A stretch of 48,526 nt of DNA, from contig CALCJD010000030.1 of assembly GCA_937960895.1 (NCBI GenBank), forward strand, positions 1 through 48,526. The letters run 5' to 3'. A program made the translations under genes and the position numbers. Below the pieces are notes generated by a model. It saw nothing but the letters and a program-made list of their open reading frames with translations. It was not told the origin of the DNA and did no database searches. Within the stretch, counting starts at the first letter, position 1, and each line of letters opens with the position of its first letter. The stretch is from an uncultured Spartobacteria bacterium. GTDB taxonomy: Bacteria; Verrucomicrobiota; Verrucomicrobiia; Chthoniobacterales; Terrimicrobiaceae. This document shows, piece by piece, positions 24,844 to 33,309 of this stretch.

Positions 24844-25950
24844 ATGCGGATGCTCAAAGCCGGAATCGTCGGCTTGCCCAACGTCGGCAAGTCCACCCTG
24901 TTCAATGCTGTCACCCGCACGCGCAAGGCGCAGGCGGCCAACTTTCCCTTTTGCACCATCGAGCCGAACGTCGGCATCGTCAACGTGCCCGACTCCCGCC
25001 TCGAAGCCCTGGCGAAGATCAGCGGATCGGAAAAAATCATTCCGACCGCCATCGAATTCGTCGACATCGCCGGGCTGGTCAAAGGCGCCAGCGAGGGCGA
25101 GGGACTCGGCAATCAATTCCTCAGCCACATCCGCGAAGTCGATGCCATCGTGCAGGTGGTGCGGTGTTTTGAGAGCGAGGACATCCATCACGTCGCCGGA
25201 TCGGTGGATCCCGTGCGCGACATCGAGGTCATCACCACCGAGCTCATTCTCGCCGACCTCGCCGGCGTGAAAAAGCGTGCCGAGCGCCTGCAAAAGGCCG
25301 CCCGCTCGGGGGACAAGGCGGCGAAGGCCGAACTGGCCCTGGCCGAAAAGATCCTGCCCCATCTCGACGCCGGCAAACCCGCCCTCACCGCCGATCTCGC
25401 CGACGATGAGAGGAAGCTGCTCCGGGAGTTTTTCCTCCTCACCAGCAAACCGGTCATTTTCGCCTGCAATGTCGGCGAGAACGAACTGTCCAATGCCGAC
25501 AACGCCCACATCCGCGCCGTGCGGGAATATGCCGCAACCCATCTCGGCAGCGAGGCCGTGGTAATCAGCGCGCAGATCGAAAGCGAGCTCGCCGAGCTTC
25601 CGCCGGAGGAGGCCAAGGAATTTCTTGCCGGGCTCGGCGTGGAGGACAGCGGCGTGAGCCAGCTCATCCGCGCGGTGTATCATCTGCTCGGCCTCCGCAC
25701 CTACTTCACCACCGGGCCCAAGGAAACGCGGGCGTGGACGATCCGGGCCGGCGACAAGGCCCCGGCGGCCGCCGGCGTGATCCATTCGGATTTCGAGCGC
25801 GGCTTCATCGCGGCGCAGACCATTGCCTTCGACGACCTCGTGGCCCTGGGCTCGGAAGCGAAGGCCCGCGAGGCGGGCAAACTCCGCATCGAGGGCAAGG
25901 AATATGTCGTTCAGGACGGCGACGTGATGGAATTTCGCTTCAACGTCTAG
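24844..25950 (+). CDS. ychF: Redox-regulated ATPase YchF (Obg family)
   Basis: 368-aa P-loop NTPase associated with ribosomes and oxidative-stress control. GIVGLPNVGKSTLFNA (8-23) is the P-loop. EFVDIAGLVKGASEGEGLGNQFL is the Walker B/switch region, CNVGENEL occupies the base-recognition position (ATP preferred in this family), and the C-terminal TGS domain holds TYFTTGPKETRAWTI. An ATG two codons later (24850) is equally plausible. It is a single gene followed by structured DNA and the SWIB gene. Confidence 0.97.
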   Translation: MRMLKAGIVGLPNVGKSTLFNAVTRTRKAQAANFPFCTIEPNVGIVNVPDSRLEALAKISGSEKIIPTAIEFVDIAGLVKGASEGEGLGNQFLSHIREVDAIVQVVRCFESEDIHHVAGSVDPVRDIEVITTELILADLAGVKKRAERLQKAARSGDKAAKAELALAEKILPHLDAGKPALTADLADDERKLLREFFLLTSKPVIFACNVGENELSNADNAHIRAVREYAATHLGSEAVVISAQIESELAELPPEEAKEFLAGLGVEDSGVSQLIRAVYHLLGLRTYFTTGPKETRAWTIRAGDKAPAAAGVIHSDFERGFIAAQTIAFDDLVALGSEAKAREAGKLRIEGKEYVVQDGDVMEFRFNV

Positions 25951-25989
25951 AAAAAAACGCCTTTTTGCGCCCCGGAAAAACTTTTCCCC

Positions 25990-26020
25990 GGCCTGCGATA
26001 TTTCTGGAACATCGCAGGCC
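25990..26020. repeat. Stem-loop with perfect 10-bp arms after ychF
   Basis: Arms GGCCTGCGAT and ATCGCAGGCC flank an 11-nt loop, about 40 bp after the ychF stop. No T-run follows on the plus strand, so it is not a standard terminator, though it may still end or protect the ychF transcript. Confidence 0.55.
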
Positions 26021-26050
26021 GATTGCTTAAGGGAGGCGAACTGCAAAGAA

Positions 26051-26068
26051 GATCGGCGAGGGCCGATC
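26051..26068 (+). repeat. Short stem-loop in the SWIB 5' leader
   Basis: GATCGGC and GCCGATC are separated by GAGG, 30 bp before the SWIB GTG. If transcribed, it could mask GAGG in the loop. A role in SWIB expression is only a guess. Confidence 0.35.
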
Positions 26069-26098
26069 AGCAGCAAAACTTCACCAGAACATCACACC

Positions 26099-26374
26099 GT
26101 GCCTACAGAAAAAAAATCCACCCGCAAAGCAAACCCCGCCCTGATGAAACCCGTGCAGCCTGATGCGGTTCTGGCTCCGATCGTCGGATCCAAGCCCATT
26201 CCGCGCAGCGAAGTCACCAAGAAGCTGTGGGAATACATCAAGAAGAACGGCCTTCAGGACGAAAAGAAAAAGACCAACATCAACGCGGACGCCGCCCTCC
26301 AGGCGGTCTTCGGCGGCAAGAAGACGGTCACCATGTTCGAGATGACCAAGCTCGTCTCGCAGCATATCAGTTAA
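26099..26374 (+). CDS. SWIB/MDM2 domain protein
   Basis: 91-aa protein that is almost entirely one SWIB domain: ALMKPVQPDAVLAPIVGSK, PRSEVTKKLWEYIKKNGLQD and MFEMTKLVSQHIS, after a short basic N-terminus. SWIB domains are eukaryote-like chromatin modules also common in Chlamydiae and Verrucomicrobia, where they are thought to act on nucleoid DNA. The start is a GTG at 26099; ATG codons further in would remove part of the conserved domain. It stands alone on the strand with its own leader. Confidence 0.92.
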   Translation: MPTEKKSTRKANPALMKPVQPDAVLAPIVGSKPIPRSEVTKKLWEYIKKNGLQDEKKKTNINADAALQAVFGGKKTVTMFEMTKLVSQHIS

Positions 26375-26453
26375 GACCAATCCCGCAGGGCGGACGGGGT
26401 GCGGCCCCAACCCGTGGCTTGCAGGGCGGCGGACCAATGGTTACGCATGTCCC

Positions 26454-26981
26454 ATGAAAGTTCTCGTTCGCCTTGCCGTTCTCTTGGTTCTTGCGTCGTC
26501 CGCCGTGTGGGCGGACGACGCGGTCCTCGCCGCCCAGCAGAAACTCCAGAAGCTGGGCTATTACACCGGCCGGATCGACGGCCAGTATGGCAGTCAAACC
26601 GCCGCCGCCATCCGGCGGTATCAGGTCGCGGAAAATCTTCGTGTCACCGGCGACCTCACCCCCCAAACCCTTCGGAGTCTGGGCATTTCCTCCGCTCCGT
26701 CTTCCGTCCCCGCCGCCGCGCCCGTCCCGCAGTATGTGGCCATCGCACAGATCTTCAAAGGCGGCCCCTACATCACCGCGCCGACGGAATTTCAGATCGC
26801 CACCATTCGCCGCGCCCAGAAAAACCTGAAGCTGCTCGGCTTCTATGCCGGTCCGGTGGACGGCCAGGCGACGCCCGCCCTGGTGGCCGCCCTGAAGGCC
26901 TGGCAGAAGGACGCCGGATTCCGCCAGACGGGACGCTTTGACGAGTCGACGCTCAAGGGACTCGACCTGATGGGGAACTGA
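26454..26981 (+). CDS. Secreted protein with two peptidoglycan-binding domains
   Basis: 175-aa protein. A signal peptide (about 1-20, ending in VWA) is followed by two PGBD_1 repeats: QQKLQKLGYYTGRIDGQYGSQ... (about 27-75) and AQKNLKLLGFYAGPVDGQ... (about 120-172). A Ser/Pro/Ala linker separates them. There is no catalytic domain, so it probably anchors to or senses cell wall. The next gene, a membrane glycosyltransferase, begins within about 40 bp, which suggests an envelope-linked operon. Confidence 0.88.
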   Translation: MKVLVRLAVLLVLASSAVWADDAVLAAQQKLQKLGYYTGRIDGQYGSQTAAAIRRYQVAENLRVTGDLTPQTLRSLGISSAPSSVPAAAPVPQYVAIAQIFKGGPYITAPTEFQIATIRRAQKNLKLLGFYAGPVDGQATPALVAALKAWQKDAGFRQTGRFDESTLKGLDLMGN

Positions 26982-27018
26982 CTTGGGAAACGGTGATAAT
27001 TCCCAGTCGGCGGGCCCG

Positions 27019-28677
27019 ATGAATCCGCAACCGTCGGATGGCGCCGCGCGCCGTCCCTCCCTTCCCGACGGCCTTCTCCGCGTTCCCGCGGCGGTCGGCT
27101 GGCTCGTGCTGGTTGTCCTGCTGGTCGGCGCGGCGCGGCTCCGCTTTTCCGTCGAACCGGTGGCGGTTTCCGAATGGGACAGCTGGGGCTGGCTGAAACC
27201 GGCGCTGGGCTGGATCGGCGGTTTGGGATTCCGCGAGGAATACGAGAGGGAGTGGCTTTACGGCGCCTTCATTGCGGGATGCCTGAAGATCACGGGATCC
27301 TTCGCCGGCTATGTGGTCATTCAGCAAATCCTCGGCCTGATGGCGGCCGTGGTGATGTGGAGCGCCTGGCGCTGCTGGATCTCGCTGTTCCCGAAAAGCC
27401 TGGTTCTCGAAATCGGCTCCACCTGGGCGGGATTGACCGCCATCGCGCTTTATCTGGGAAATCCCATCGTCCGCGGCCTCGAGATGGCCATCCGTCCCGA
27501 GGCCATCATGGCCTTCGTGGCCTTCACGCAGCTGCTGTGCATCGCGCTGTATTGCCGGTATCGCTGGCACACTCCCCGCGCCCTTCCGTCCGTCGTCTGC
27601 GGCGCCCTGGGCATCCTGCTGGCCGTGGCCATGTATGTGCTGAAACCCAACTGGCTGCTGGCCGTTCCGGCCACCTCCGCGCCGGTGTTTTTCGGGCTCT
27701 TCGGCTCCGCCCTGCACCGAAAGGCGCGCCTCGCCGCGCCGGCCGCGGGGTTCCTGCTGGCGGTCCTGCTTCTCTGGCTGCCCGACAAACTTCTGTTCCG
27801 GCGCACGACGGAAACGCGGGTCGTCCTGCCGATGACCCTTTTCACCATTCACGCGGACATCATCCGGGAAAGCATGGCCGGCGAACTCGACTCGCCGAAA
27901 ACCCCGCCGGAGCGGCGGGCGTTTCTGCAGGAGTTCTTTCCGGTGCTGGACCGGGAAATGGCCAACGCGCGCGCGGAAAAAATCCACTACACCCGGCTCG
28001 GCTTCGACCCCGACTATCTCATGTATCGGGCCACGCTCTTCCCCACCCTGCGCGGAAACGGCCTGTCCCCCGCCGGAATCGCGGATTTCTGCACGGCGAG
28101 TTTCCTTTCCGCGCTGCGAAACCGGCCGGAGCTCTACGCCCAAAAGGTGCTGCGTCAGTTCGACTATTTTTATTTTCCCGACGACGGCACCTTCTTCCGC
28201 AAGCGCATCGGGCTCGCTGCGCTTTACGACTACGTCCGGGGCACCCTGCCGGAGGCGCCCGACGAAAGCTGGAACACCCCGACCCGGCGGATGTTCCAGG
28301 TGTATCTGGATTCCGTCCATCGCCGGCTGACCACGTCGGACAAACTGGAGAGCCGCAAAGACGACCGCCGTTTTCTCGGACAACTCCGCGGTTTTGCGCC
28401 CTGGCTGGTGGGGGTGTTCCTGCTCGCGCTGACCGCCTCGTTGTTCTGGCGGCCTTTGGCGGCCTGGCGGTTGCCGGGGTTGGTCGCCCTGGTGTTCTAT
28501 TCGGCTCCGGCCGGCAATGCCCTCACGGTGGCCATGGTCCACGCCCTGGACAACGCGCGCTACCGCGGAAGTTACGGATCGCTGCTGCTTTTTGCCCTGG
28601 CCGCCATGGCGGTGTACGTCGCGACGATTCTTGCCACGACGTGTTTCCTGGCCTATCGCAATTCCCGTCGTGCCTGA
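27019..28677 (+). CDS. Polytopic membrane protein, probable GT-C glycosyltransferase (1 of 3)
   Basis: 552-aa protein with about ten hydrophobic helices. SEWDSWGW soon after helix 1 places acidic residues where GT-C enzymes have their catalytic acidic loop, and a large hydrophilic domain follows helices 8-9 (about 270-430). The family cannot be named with certainty; the topology fits lipid-linked sugar transferases. A TTG at 26983 gives an alternative start 12 codons earlier. The 3' end overlaps the GTG start of the next glycosyltransferase by 8 bases, so the three genes 27019-31968 form one coupled unit. Confidence 0.68.
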   Translation: MNPQPSDGAARRPSLPDGLLRVPAAVGWLVLVVLLVGAARLRFSVEPVAVSEWDSWGWLKPALGWIGGLGFREEYEREWLYGAFIAGCLKITGSFAGYVVIQQILGLMAAVVMWSAWRCWISLFPKSLVLEIGSTWAGLTAIALYLGNPIVRGLEMAIRPEAIMAFVAFTQLLCIALYCRYRWHTPRALPSVVCGALGILLAVAMYVLKPNWLLAVPATSAPVFFGLFGSALHRKARLAAPAAGFLLAVLLLWLPDKLLFRRTTETRVVLPMTLFTIHADIIRESMAGELDSPKTPPERRAFLQEFFPVLDREMANARAEKIHYTRLGFDPDYLMYRATLFPTLRGNGLSPAGIADFCTASFLSALRNRPELYAQKVLRQFDYFYFPDDGTFFRKRIGLAALYDYVRGTLPEAPDESWNTPTRRMFQVYLDSVHRRLTTSDKLESRKDDRRFLGQLRGFAPWLVGVFLLALTASLFWRPLAAWRLPGLVALVFYSAPAGNALTVAMVHALDNARYRGSYGSLLLFALAAMAVYVATILATTCFLAYRNSRRA

Positions 28678-30085
28678 ACGTTTCCTACTCGGCCCCTGGC
28701 GTCCCGTCACCGCCGCCGTCTACGCGGCGGCCGTGGCCCTCCTGTGTGCCGTGCTGGTGGTCCTCGGTTTTCGCCTCACCAACCAGACCAACTTCAACAC
28801 CGACGAGTTTGATCAGAGCGCCTACATCTCCATGGCCCGGCAAATGAAGGATTCGCCGTATCCGTGGTACACCGACGGCACGCGGAATCCGCTGTTTCCG
28901 TGGATCGCGGCGCGGCTCCTCGATCCCCGGTCGCCGGAATTTTTTGCCGCGGGAAAAAAACTCAATGTCGTCCTCGGAGTGATCGGCACGGCCTTGATCG
29001 GCGTCTTTTTTGCGCGGCGCATGGGACCGCTCGCCGCCTTCAATGCCACCACGCTGGCCGCCTTGGCCGTGCTGCTTCCGATCTCGACGTTTTTCGGCGC
29101 GGAGACCGTTTTTTACGTGCTCTTTCTCTTTGTCTGCGTCCTCGCGATGCGCCTGCTCAATGACAATCCGGTCTGGCTTTATGCCGCACTCGGACTGGTC
29201 GCCGGACTGGCCTGGCTGGCGAAGCCGTCCGCCACGCCGTTTCTGGGCCTGTTTGCCGTCTTCACCGGAGTGCGGGGGATCCTGACGCGTTTTGACCGTC
29301 TGCCCTGGCCCCTGGAGGCGCCGCACTGGACTGTCAAACGCCTCGGCCTCGGCGTGGTGCTTTGCGCGGCGATTTATGGCGCCCTGATTTTCCCCCGCCT
29401 CCAGTTTGCGCAGCGCGAATACGGCAAGGCCACCTACAGCCTGCCCGGCTACTGGTTCTGGGCGGATGATTGGGAAACCTGCAAGCGGCTCTATCGCGAC
29501 TGCCGAAAGGAAACCCTGGCCAAACTGCCTGCGCACGAACAACCGACCGTCTCGGGGTATTTCAAACGCCATTCCCTTGCCGACGCCGTCGGACGTCTGC
29601 GGGAGGGATCGCTGGTACGGCTCAGGCAGTTCTTTGATCCCGAGGTCAACAAGGAGGGCAAACGCCATGTGGAAAAAAAGGGCCGCCCGCGCCGGGCGGT
29701 GTTGTTGCACCGGGGGCTTTACCTGGGCCTTTTCGCTGCCCTCGCCCTGGTCATGGCCGTCGCCGCCGGAGTGCGCGGCCGCCTGCCCGAAATCGGCCCC
29801 TTCGCCCTTCCGGCGCTGCTGTGGGTCTCCACATTCGCCGTTTACGTGCTGGCCATGGGCTGGTATCTGCCCATCGGTCCGGGTCATCGCTTTATCATGA
29901 CACTCTACCTCCCCACCCTTTGGATCCTCGCCCAGGGGACGGATCAGTTGCGCAGGGCCGCGGATTGGCGTCCGGCCAACCTGCTTTTCCTGGCTGTTCA
30001 GGGCGGCCTGTTTGCGGTTCTTGTCTGGCGGCTGGTGAGCCTTCTCACCGGCGCTCCCTTTGAGAAAGTTTCCTTTGCGTTTTGA
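28670..30085 (+). CDS. Polytopic membrane protein, probable GT-C glycosyltransferase (2 of 3)
   Basis: 471-aa membrane protein. Helix 1 is followed by TNFNTDEFDQSAYISMARQM, an acidic loop typical of PMT/ArnT-like GT-C transferases, then a run of helices with GLAWLAKPSATPFL. A hydrophilic loop (about 250-345) leads to three final helices. The start is a GTG at 28670 overlapping the previous stop; longer readings of this frame lie inside the previous gene. Its TGA overlaps the TTG start of the third transferase. It probably moves a sugar from a polyprenyl carrier to an envelope acceptor. Confidence 0.75.
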   Translation: MPERFLLGPWRPVTAAVYAAAVALLCAVLVVLGFRLTNQTNFNTDEFDQSAYISMARQMKDSPYPWYTDGTRNPLFPWIAARLLDPRSPEFFAAGKKLNVVLGVIGTALIGVFFARRMGPLAAFNATTLAALAVLLPISTFFGAETVFYVLFLFVCVLAMRLLNDNPVWLYAALGLVAGLAWLAKPSATPFLGLFAVFTGVRGILTRFDRLPWPLEAPHWTVKRLGLGVVLCAAIYGALIFPRLQFAQREYGKATYSLPGYWFWADDWETCKRLYRDCRKETLAKLPAHEQPTVSGYFKRHSLADAVGRLREGSLVRLRQFFDPEVNKEGKRHVEKKGRPRRAVLLHRGLYLGLFAALALVMAVAAGVRGRLPEIGPFALPALLWVSTFAVYVLAMGWYLPIGPGHRFIMTLYLPTLWILAQGTDQLRRAADWRPANLLFLAVQGGLFAVLVWRLVSLLTGAPFEKVSFAF

Positions 30086-31968
30086 AGATCCCCAAACTTC
30101 CAGTCCCGACATGGATGGCCCTCGCCTGTGCGGCCGGGGCCGCGGTCATCGCCATCGTTCTCCTCATCGAGGACAAGCCGTGGGACCTCATCGCCCGGTT
30201 TGGACCGCCCAAAAAGATCCCACACCTCGTCGCCGTCTATGAATGGTGGGCGGGCGCGGTGAACGCCCTGCTTCTCCTGGTGCTGGGGGCCACCAGCCGC
30301 CGGTGGTGCCGTCCGGCGCCGCAGGCGCACGGTTCCTGGCTGCCCCGCACTCCGACACCGGCATGGTTCTGGCCGTGTGTGCTGGCCGCCATGACCGTCA
30401 CCGCCTGGTGCGGCCTCCAACGGATTTCCTACAGTGTCTGGGATGATGAGGAAAAGAGCCTGCGCAACTACATGGTTGGCAAATACCGCCGCGATGCGGA
30501 CGGCAACCTGAAATACCAAAAGGCCGAATGGCGGGATGCCTTCTGGAACTACAAGGCCCCCACCAACCATCACCTCCAGACCCTCCTCTCGAAGACCTCG
30601 CACACCATCTGGAAAAAATTCGCGCCCGCTTCCGCGCCGCATTTTCGGGAACCGGTCCTTCGCTGGCCGCTCCTTGTGGCCGCCATGGCCTCGGTCGGCA
30701 TGCTGGCGCTCCTCCTGAACCGGCTGGGACTCCCCCGGGCCGCCGTGGTCGCCGCGTTCCTGCTGGCCCTGCATCCCTGGCACATCCGCTACGCCGTGGA
30801 ACTGCGCGGCTACATCTTCACGATGCTCTTCGGACCGCTCATGCTCCTCTGCCTGCTGGAGGCCATCGAGAGCGGCCGCTGGCGCTGGTGGCTCGCGTTT
30901 GCCGCCTCGGAATTCGCCCTGCTCTACGCCTATCCCGGGACCCTCTTCATGCTGGTGCTGGCGAACCTCGGCGGTCTGGTGGCCCTGTGGTTCCGTCATG
31001 CACCGGCGGACCGCGCCATTCAGGTGCCGCGCCTGGTCGTCGTCAGCATTCTGGCCGGCATGGTGTGGGGGCAGTTGATGGCGCCGAACATTCCGCAGCT
31101 CTTTGAGTATCTGAAAACCGACCGGGCTCTGGGCGTTCTCAACGCCCGCTGGCACTGGAACGTGGCCTCCCATTTCCTGACCGGCCTGCCCTGGAACAAC
31201 TTCGACGAGGCTTCGCGCGGATATCCCGAACTTCAATGGATCATCGGAAACGACCGGATCGTGAACGCCCTCCTCTGGGGCGCCGCCGGTCTTCTTTTCC
31301 TCATCGGCGCGGCGGTTTTCCTCGCCCGGAGACCCGCCGGATGGCTCGTGGTCGCCGTCCTTCTGATTCCCGCCCAGCTTGTCTATCTGAGCGCCCGCAT
31401 CAAGGGAAACTACCTTTACGAGTGGTATGTGATTTTTGCCCTGCCCGGGCTTTGCGCCTGCGCGGCCCTGGCGGCGGACACTCTGGTGGCTCCCCTGCGC
31501 CGCGGCCGCGCGGGCCGGTATGTCGCCGCGGTCCTGCTGGCGGCCGGGGTGGCCGGTTATGCCGTGTTTTCCCAACCCGCCCGCCTCTGGCTGCTCACCC
31601 ACCCCCTCCAGCCCATCCGCGACGCGGTTCTCCTCATCCGGCCCTCGCTGGACCCCAACGATCCGCGGCAACAGGACATCCTCACCGCCTCGCTCAACGT
31701 GCACCTCGAATCCTACGACGCCCACGTCGTGGCAGTGAAGGATGCCCAACATCTCGCGGATCTGGCGCACCAGGCCGATGCGGAGAACAAACCGCTCTTT
31801 GTCGTCACGGGCAACGATTTCGCCTTTGCCCAGGAAAACCCCGACCTCCGGAACCTCCTGACCGATCCGCGATATTTCGAGCGGTTCGCCCGGCTCCCCG
31901 GATTCGACCACACCCTCACCCAAACCATCTGGCTCTACCGGCCGGGATCGCTGGTGGGGGTCCCCTGA
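30082..31968 (+). CDS. Polytopic membrane protein, probable GT-C glycosyltransferase (3 of 3)
   Basis: 628-aa membrane protein, the largest of the three. ISYSVWDDEEKSLRNYM after helix 3 supplies the acidic loop, followed by NHHLQTLL and ALHPWHIRYAVELRGY, close to the PMT_2/GT39-like pattern. About 11 helices precede a soluble C-terminal domain of about 100 residues. The start appears to be TTG at 30082, overlapping the previous stop as TTGA; an ATG at 30115 is possible but would cut into helix 1. It is the last gene of the transferase block; nuoA follows after 47 bp. Confidence 0.78.
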   Translation: MKIPKLPVPTWMALACAAGAAVIAIVLLIEDKPWDLIARFGPPKKIPHLVAVYEWWAGAVNALLLLVLGATSRRWCRPAPQAHGSWLPRTPTPAWFWPCVLAAMTVTAWCGLQRISYSVWDDEEKSLRNYMVGKYRRDADGNLKYQKAEWRDAFWNYKAPTNHHLQTLLSKTSHTIWKKFAPASAPHFREPVLRWPLLVAAMASVGMLALLLNRLGLPRAAVVAAFLLALHPWHIRYAVELRGYIFTMLFGPLMLLCLLEAIESGRWRWWLAFAASEFALLYAYPGTLFMLVLANLGGLVALWFRHAPADRAIQVPRLVVVSILAGMVWGQLMAPNIPQLFEYLKTDRALGVLNARWHWNVASHFLTGLPWNNFDEASRGYPELQWIIGNDRIVNALLWGAAGLLFLIGAAVFLARRPAGWLVVAVLLIPAQLVYLSARIKGNYLYEWYVIFALPGLCACAALAADTLVAPLRRGRAGRYVAAVLLAAGVAGYAVFSQPARLWLLTHPLQPIRDAVLLIRPSLDPNDPRQQDILTASLNVHLESYDAHVVAVKDAQHLADLAHQADAENKPLFVVTGNDFAFAQENPDLRNLLTDPRYFERFARLPGFDHTLTQTIWLYRPGSLVGVP

Positions 31969-32015
31969 TTTCGCGATTGCCGAAAAGGCCACCGGATGCG
32001 TATTGCTAGGGGACA

Positions 32016-32393
32016 ATGCTTCAGGATTACGTCCCGATTTTCCTTCACGTTCTCATTGCCATCGCCTTCGCCACGGTCGCCCTGCTGGCCAACATCCTGC
32101 TCGGCCGCGCCGGACGCCGGAATCCCAACAAGGACATCCCCTACGAATGCGGTGTGGTCCCCGAGCTCGGACCGCAACCGCGCTTCAGCGTGAAGTTCTA
32201 CCTCGTGGCGATGCTCTTCATCCTTTTCGACATCGAAGTGGTCTTCATGTATCCGTGGGCTGTCGTTTTCCGTGACTTCGTGGCGGCCTTCGGTCCCGTC
32301 AACATCCTGTTGAGCATGTTCAGCTTCGTGGTGCTGCTTCTTTTCGGCTTCATCTACGCCGTGAAGAAGGGCGCGCTGGACTGGAAAAGCTGA
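32016..32393 (+). CDS. nuoA: NADH-quinone oxidoreductase subunit A
   Basis: 125-aa complex I membrane subunit with three helices. The diagnostic KDIPYECGVVPE loop is present (about 40-51; the cysteine loop near the quinone site), as is FYLVAMLFILFDIEVVFMYPW with conserved acidic residues in helix 2. It would sit in the inner membrane as part of NDH-1. No nuoB or other nuo gene follows, which is unusual. Instead the next gene (Dabb protein) overlaps the stop as TGATG. Confidence 0.95.
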   Translation: MLQDYVPIFLHVLIAIAFATVALLANILLGRAGRRNPNKDIPYECGVVPELGPQPRFSVKFYLVAMLFILFDIEVVFMYPWAVVFRDFVAAFGPVNILLSMFSFVVLLLFGFIYAVKKGALDWKS

Positions 32394-32710
32394 TGGTCCA
32401 CCACCTCGTCCTGTTGAAACTCAATCCCGACGTGGATGAGGAGAAAATCGAGTGGATGATGCGCGAGACGCGCATGCAGCTCCTCAAGATTCCGGAAGTG
32501 CTGGCCGTGCGGTGTGGCCGGCGCATCAAGGACGATCAGGAATGGCCGTTTTTCCTGTCGATTGAAGTCGAATCGATGGAAAAGCTCGCCCTCTACATGG
32601 CGCATCCGGTTCACATCAAATTCCGCGACGAGGTCGTTTTTCCGAACATCTCGGAGTTCAAGATGTTCGACTTCGAAATGGAGCCGGGCAAGGACGTGCG
32701 GTATTCCTGA
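32393..32710 (+). CDS. Dabb (stress-responsive A/B barrel) domain protein
   Basis: 105-aa ferredoxin-like alpha/beta-barrel protein. MVHHLVLLKLNPDVDEEKIEWMM at the N-terminus and the later YMAHPVHIKFRDEV are the Dabb signature. These proteins dimerise; in bacteria the role is usually unknown, although some act on small aromatic or polyketide substrates. Its ATG overlaps the nuoA stop by one base, so it is coupled to nuoA. It converges on the PNPOx-like gene 50 bp away. Confidence 0.9.
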   Translation: MVHHLVLLKLNPDVDEEKIEWMMRETRMQLLKIPEVLAVRCGRRIKDDQEWPFFLSIEVESMEKLALYMAHPVHIKFRDEVVFPNISEFKMFDFEMEPGKDVRYS

Positions 32711-32760
32711 ACCGCGCGGATGCGGACGGATCGCGCCTTCCCGCCGGAACACCCCGCCGT

Positions 32761-33309
32761 TTACACCGGCAGATCAAAGGCGGGCAGACCGTCGATGCTC
32801 CGGGTGTTGTTTTCCTGCCGGTAGGCCGCCATTTTTTCCGGCCCCTGCTTGGCCGCCCATTTGTCCAGCGCATCGCGCGGACTCTTGAATTCAAAAAAGG
32901 GCACCGCAAAACCGCACGAATGGGAGACCTTGTCGACCCGCACGTGGAAGATCGCCCGCGTGCCCGGATTCGGGGGAAAGCGGGACACCAGTCCGGCGAA
33001 CTCCGGCCGCTCGGGAGTGATCACGGAGGCCCTGCCATGCAGGCGGACCACCTGGGGCGGTCCTTCGAACGCGCAGAACATGATCACAATGCGGCCGTTC
33101 TCGCGCACGTGGGCCGCCGTTTCCGCTCCGCTGCCGGTGTAGTCCTGATACGCCACTTCAAGCGGTCCAAGAACCCGGAACGCTTCGCCGCCCTTGGGGG
33201 AAACATTCACATGGCCTTCGGCGGACAAGGGAGCCGTGGCGACAAAAAAGATCTTCTGGCGGGCAATCCAGTCCGCCAATTCCGGTTCGATGTGGGGATG
33301 AACGATCAT
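32761..33309 (-). CDS. Pyridoxamine 5'-phosphate oxidase family flavoprotein
   Basis: 182-aa split-barrel flavin protein. IARQKIFFVATA, VNVSPKGGEAFRVLG and the DYTGSGAETAAHVRENGRIVIMF block are typical of the PNPOx-like superfamily. This branch is distinct from PdxH, so the true substrate (PLP vitamer, heme, F420 or a small molecule) is unknown. The start is set by an ATGA overlap with the upstream aminotransferase stop, giving translational coupling with a PLP enzyme. Confidence 0.87.
   Translation of the reverse strand: MIVHPHIEPELADWIARQKIFFVATAPLSAEGHVNVSPKGGEAFRVLGPLEVAYQDYTGSGAETAAHVRENGRIVIMFCAFEGPPQVVRLHGRASVITPERPEFAGLVSRFPPNPGTRAIFHVRVDKVSHSCGFAVPFFEFKSPRDALDKWAAKQGPEKMAAYRQENNTRSIDGLPAFDLPV

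Noticed and set aside
24658..26076. 472-codon minus-strand frame across ychF
   Set aside because: Antisense of a well-conserved gene; composition is Gly/Glu/His-rich shadow type.
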